Positions 60,881 to 64,000 of a stretch of 64,000 nt of DNA are shown piece after piece. The notes under the pieces are model-generated. The model searched no databases. It worked only from the letters and a program-made list of their open reading frames with translations, and had not been told where the DNA came from. How positions within the stretch are numbered: the first letter of the stretch is position 1; the number at the start of each line of letters is the position of its first letter. The position numbers and the translations under genes were made by a program. The stretch is from Opitutaceae bacterium (GTDB lineage: Bacteria > Verrucomicrobiota > Verrucomicrobiia > Opitutales > Opitutaceae). The stretch covers positions 62,001 to 126,000 of the forward strand of contig JAIXWF010000022.1 in assembly GCA_027482185.1 (NCBI GenBank), written 5' to 3'.

Positions 60881-61669
60881 ATGAGCGAGATCCGCCCCTC
60901 CGTTAAGTTCCCCTCCCGCCCGGTCGATCCGGTTGCCGCCGCCGGCGCTCCGGCCAAGTCGGACGCCGAAGTGAAGGCCATGTTGGCGAGCTTGGGTTAC
61001 ACGTTGCCGGCGGGCGGCGCGACGGGTTCGGCCCGCGCCGACGGTGTGGTGATCCCGGCCGCGACTCCGGCGCCCCAGGCCAAGACGGTGCCGGCCTCGG
61101 CCAAGCAGGGTCGGTTGATCCTCTCCGCGGTGGCGGCCACGGTGGTCCTGACCGGCGGTTTCCTTTTCCAGACCCTCGTGGTGGCGTCCGGCACGTCGAT
61201 GGAGCAGTCGATTCTGACGGTGGAGCGGCCGCAGATCGTGACGGTGGCGGCCCGCGAGGGCGCGGCCGAGGCGGCCCCGGCGGTGGCGACTTTGGCGGCG
61301 ACGCCGTTTGCGGCCGAACTCGCCGAGCGTCCGGCGACGGTCGAGCAGCCGGCGTTTGTGCCGGTTCCTGCGCCCGCCCCCGTTGCCCCCGTGGCCGTTG
61401 CGCCCGCGGCGGCTCCCGTGGCGACCGCGGCTCCGGCGATCGAGCCGGCGGTGGCGGAAGTGCCGGAGCGGTCGGTGGTGGAAAGCTTTGTGGCGAACCT
61501 GCGCATCTCGGCGGTGGTGCCGCCGCGCGTGATGGTGAACGACAAGGTGCTGACGTTCGGCGCCGCGGTCGATGCCACGTCCGGCGTGATGCTGCACTCC
61601 GTCGACACGGACAACCGGCTCGTGATCTTCAACGACGCCTTCGGCCGCCTCGTGGCGCGCCGCTACTGA
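60881..61669 (+). CDS. Single-pass membrane protein with GspB-like C-terminus
   Basis: The 262-residue protein has a cytoplasmic ~80 residues, one membrane helix (RLILSAVAATVVLTGGFLFQTLVVASG), an Ala/Pro-rich linker (~145-205) and a C-terminal ~60-residue domain (VESFVANLRISAVVPPRVMVNDKVLTFGA). That last part resembles the periplasmic domain of GspB-type secretion accessory proteins, but by eye only. No gsp genes are adjacent. It overlaps the convergent RarD gene by 7 bp. Confidence 0.6.
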   Translation: MSEIRPSVKFPSRPVDPVAAAGAPAKSDAEVKAMLASLGYTLPAGGATGSARADGVVIPAATPAPQAKTVPASAKQGRLILSAVAATVVLTGGFLFQTLVVASGTSMEQSILTVERPQIVTVAAREGAAEAAPAVATLAATPFAAELAERPATVEQPAFVPVPAPAPVAPVAVAPAAAPVATAAPAIEPAVAEVPERSVVESFVANLRISAVVPPRVMVNDKVLTFGAAVDATSGVMLHSVDTDNRLVIFNDAFGRLVARRY

Positions 61670-62577
61670 GGCGTGGCCGCCGGCTTCGGCCGCGCGGCGA
61701 GGAGATTGTCGGCGGTGTAGAGGGCCAAGGCGGCCCAGATGAAGGCGAAGCCGAGACCGCGCGAGAGCGGGAACGGCTCCCGGTAGACCCAGATCCCGAG
61801 CATGAATTGCACGGTGGGCGCGAGGTACTGCAGCAGGCCGAGCGTCGAGAGGCGGATGCGTTTCGCCCCGTAGGCGAAGAGCAGCAGAGGAACGGCGGTG
61901 ACCACGCCGGAGCAGAGCACGAGCCCCTGCACACCCGGTGCGGCATGGCCGAGCACGCCGTGGCCGCGGGCGAATTGCCAGGCGAGAAAACCGACGGCGA
62001 CCGGGGCGAGGAGCAGCGATTCCACCGCGAGCCCGGCGATGGCGCCGAGTTTCGAGCGTTTGCGGCTGAGACTGTATGCGCCCCAGGTGCCGGCCAGCGC
62101 GAGCGCGATCCACGGCGGCCGCTCGAGCTGCACAAACATAAGCACGACGCCGGTGGCCGCGAGGGCGATGGCGAACCACTGTGCGCGGCGCAGGTGCTCG
62201 CGGAGGATCCAGCGGCCGGCGGCGACATTGACCAACGGGACGAGGAAGTAGCCGAGGCTGCACTCGATGACGTGGCCGGTGTTGACGCCCCAGACGTAGA
62301 CCAGCCAGTTGCCGGTCAAGAAGGTGGCGTTGAGCAGATTGAGTCCGACGGCGCGCGGATCACGGAGCGTGGAGCGGATCTCGGCGGCGCCGCCTTGGAA
62401 AACCAGCAGGCCGAGGAGCAGCGCCAGCGACCAGACATGGCGATGGGCAATGAGCTCGACGGGATCGACGGCCGAAAGGCGCGTCCAATACAGGGGCACG
62501 AGGCCCCAGAGAAAGTAGCAGAGGGCGGCGGCACCGGCGCCGCGAAGCGGGTCGGAAGACGAAGCGGGTGCAGCCAC
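61663..62577 (-). CDS. rarD: RarD/EamA-family permease
   Basis: The 304-residue protein has ten membrane segments. The N-terminal LCYFLWGLVPLYWTRLSAVDPVELIAHRHVWSL and GYFLVPLVNVAAGRW match RarD, associated with chloramphenicol sensitivity in E. coli and of unknown substrate. The start is GTG 62577; no ATG fits. Confidence 0.88.
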   Translation of the reverse strand: MAAPASSSDPLRGAGAAALCYFLWGLVPLYWTRLSAVDPVELIAHRHVWSLALLLGLLVFQGGAAEIRSTLRDPRAVGLNLLNATFLTGNWLVYVWGVNTGHVIECSLGYFLVPLVNVAAGRWILREHLRRAQWFAIALAATGVVLMFVQLERPPWIALALAGTWGAYSLSRKRSKLGAIAGLAVESLLLAPVAVGFLAWQFARGHGVLGHAAPGVQGLVLCSGVVTAVPLLLFAYGAKRIRLSTLGLLQYLAPTVQFMLGIWVYREPFPLSRGLGFAFIWAALALYTADNLLAARPKPAATPQ

Positions 62578-62636
62578 GGCCGGACCGTCGGGAAGAGCGA
62601 AACGGAAGCGTCAACCGCCGGCGGTCGACGCCGCGG

Positions 62637-62897
62637 TCACTTTTTGGCGCCGGGTTTGCCGAAGCCGTAGCGATCCTCGAATTCCTTCTCGGCTTGCGCA
62701 CGGGCGGCTTCGGCGGCGGTGCCGGCCGCGGCGAGTTCGCCGGTGCGTTTTTCGACCCAGCGGCGGCGGAAAGTGGCTTCGACGTCGCCGGCGATCGCGG
62801 GGTTTTCCTTCGGCTTGTCGGATTTGCGGAAAAGCGAGCAGCCCGGGGTCAGGGCAACGGCGGCGGTGAGCAGCACGAGGAGCGACGGTTTGGTCAT
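62637..62897 (-). CDS. Small lipoprotein
   Basis: The 86-residue protein has a lipoprotein signal (LLVLLTAAVALTPGCS) with the lipobox Cys near residue 20. The short basic/acidic helical tail (AEAARAQAEKEFEDRYGFGKPG) may be coiled-coil. Function unknown. Confidence 0.72.
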   Translation of the reverse strand: MTKPSLLVLLTAAVALTPGCSLFRKSDKPKENPAIAGDVEATFRRRWVEKRTGELAAAGTAAEAARAQAEKEFEDRYGFGKPGAKK

Positions 62898-63038
62898 GGT
62901 GGCGCGGGGGTGGTGAACGTGGGGAGCAGGGGTTCCGACCGCGAGGGAAACTTTTGGGTTCGCGCAATTCGCGGCCGGGCGGCGGTGGGTAGGCTTTTTG
63001 TTTTCGCGCTTCGGAGGATTTTCATTTTCGTGGCCGCC

Positions 63039-64000
63039 ATGAGCGACGAGCAAACGCCACCGCCCCCCGCGCTGCGCCTGAAGCCACGCTTGCGCCCGGC
63101 GGAGGCCCCCGCCGAGTCCGCCGCTCCGCCGAGTCCGCCGCCGGCCGTCGTGCCGCCGGTTGCTCCCGAGGTGCCGGCCGAGCCGCCGGCGGCGCCGAAA
63201 ATCCGTTTCAAACCGCGGCTGAATGCCGAAGCGGCCGCTCCGGCCGCGGCGGAAAGCGCAGCGGCACCGGCCGAAGCGGCGCCGCCGCCGGCCGTTATCC
63301 CGGCGGTGATTCCGGCCGCGGTGCCGCCGCCTCCGCCCGCGGCGGCGTCCGGGGAAGCGCCGCGGATCCGGTTGAAGTCGAGGCTGGGCGGTGAAACCGC
63401 CGCCGGTGCGGCGCCGGTCCCCGTCGCTCCTCCGCCCGCTGTGATTCCTGCGCCGCCGGTCGAGCCGGTTGAGCCCGTTGCGCCGCCGCCGCCGGTTGCC
63501 GTGGTGCCTCCGCCTGCGCCGGTCATCCCGCCTCCGCCCGCGGTGCCGCGGCCGGTGCCCGGCGGTTCGCGGCCGCCGTTGCCCTTGCCGCCTCCGCCCG
63601 CGCTGCCGGCGGTGGCGGTCGAGCCGGGCGGGAAATTCAAACTCAAGCCCAAGGTCCCCCCGCTCGGCGGTCCGGCGGTCCCGGCGGTGCCCGGGGCCGT
63701 GATCCCGGCCGTGCCGGCTGCGGTGCCCCCGGTGGCGGCGGCGCCGGCCGGAATTCCTCCGGCTCCGGCGGCGGACGGTGCGCCCAAAGCTCCGCCGCCT
63801 TTCCCGGTGATGGCGCCTCCGGCCAGCGGCAAAACCACGCCGCCGATCCCGCATGTCGCGATGAAGGCCGCGGCGGTCGATGCGCCGCCGCCCGCCGCGT
63901 TGGCGAAGCCCAAGGCGAAGGGGAAAAAGAATCTCAAGCTGCCGCTGATCGCGGCCGCGGCGGTGCTGGTGCTCGGTGGCGGCGGCTTCGCGGCGTGGAC
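63039..64000 (+). CDS. Proline-rich membrane protein with repeated basic motif, 3'-truncated
   Basis: The first 320 residues are visible. The N-terminal ~290 are Pro/Ala/Val-rich and disordered, interrupted by four copies of a basic motif (LRLKPRLRP, IRFKPRLNA, IRLKSRLGG, FKLKPKVPP). A Lys-rich stretch (KPKAKGKKNLK) then leads into a membrane helix (LPLIAAAAVLVLGGGGFAAW), where the window ends. The topology suggests a cytoplasmic tail and an extracytoplasmic C-terminus. Family not recognised. Confidence 0.8.
   Translation, partial: MSDEQTPPPPALRLKPRLRPAEAPAESAAPPSPPPAVVPPVAPEVPAEPPAAPKIRFKPRLNAEAAAPAAAESAAAPAEAAPPPAVIPAVIPAAVPPPPPAAASGEAPRIRLKSRLGGETAAGAAPVPVAPPPAVIPAPPVEPVEPVAPPPPVAVVPPPAPVIPPPPAVPRPVPGGSRPPLPLPPPPALPAVAVEPGGKFKLKPKVPPLGGPAVPAVPGAVIPAVPAAVPPVAAAPAGIPPAPAADGAPKAPPPFPVMAPPASGKTTPPIPHVAMKAAAVDAPPPAALAKPKAKGKKNLKLPLIAAAAVLVLGGGGFAAW

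Overview
The window is about 70% G+C, densely packed, and contains no rRNA, tRNA, insertion sequence or CRISPR. Gene content points to a free-living, polysaccharide-degrading member of the Verrucomicrobiota, most like the Opitutaceae. The signs are a TonB-dependent receptor with a carboxypeptidase-like N-terminal domain, CE15 esterase, GH88 and sialate O-acetylesterase enzymes, a giant delta-60-repeat secreted protein, and a glycine-rich RRM protein next to a DEAD-box helicase. Shine-Dalgarno sequences are rarely obvious, and many same-strand genes overlap as ATGA, GTGA or TTGA. This placement is inferred from families, not from a marker gene.

Layout. 1-3561: the tail of an alpha/beta hydrolase, then a threonine dehydratase preceded by what looks like a complete isoleucine attenuator (leader peptide, competing antiterminator and terminator), then a HutF-like amidohydrolase that has lost its metal ligands. 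3623-20336: a sugar nucleotidyltransferase followed by what looks like a sialic acid/N-acetylamino-sugar utilisation locus. It has a FadR-type GntR regulator, a TonB receptor, a coupled aldolase/Kelch/MFS operon (nanA-, nanM- and nanT-like), a divergent operon (BNR protein, esterase, FAD oxidoreductase, NahK-like kinase, PIG-L deacetylase), a second BNR protein and an SDR dehydrogenase. Four TGGTATACCA-type palindromes, which share the GGTATA core bound by E. coli NanR, lie only at the regulator/receptor and the aldolase/BNR intergenic regions.

20422-30988: a kinase-like orphan, a periplasmic peroxiredoxin, a membrane M50 peptidase, a 1945-residue delta-60-repeat protein and an acyltransferase. 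31072-41250: sialate O-acetylesterase, CE15 esterase, UvrC, CinA, lytic transglycosylase, a response regulator, an unknown secreted protein and an alpha-oxoamine synthase-like enzyme. 41337-48701: a hypothetical protein, a hybrid histidine kinase coupled to a DyP peroxidase, a TPR-like protein and DAHP synthase. 48802-64000: RlmN, GH88, MarC, a YdeP-type molybdopterin oxidoreductase, DUF3016, an S4 protein, a thioesterase, the RRM protein, a DEAD-box helicase, uracil-DNA glycosylase, a 2-hydroxyacid dehydrogenase, an FKBP, a RarD-like permease, a lipoprotein and the start of a proline-rich membrane protein.

The most unusual feature is non-coding. Twelve gene 3' ends, including both genes of five convergent pairs, are followed by tandem 7-bp repeats of the type GTTGAAA, always in the sense orientation of the gene they follow. 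At about seven of these ends a G+C-rich hairpin precedes the array. In convergent gaps the two arrays form an inverted pair. A three-unit GTTGAAA array puts TGA in all three frames. I know of no described class of 3'-end element that matches this, and it is my main candidate for something new.
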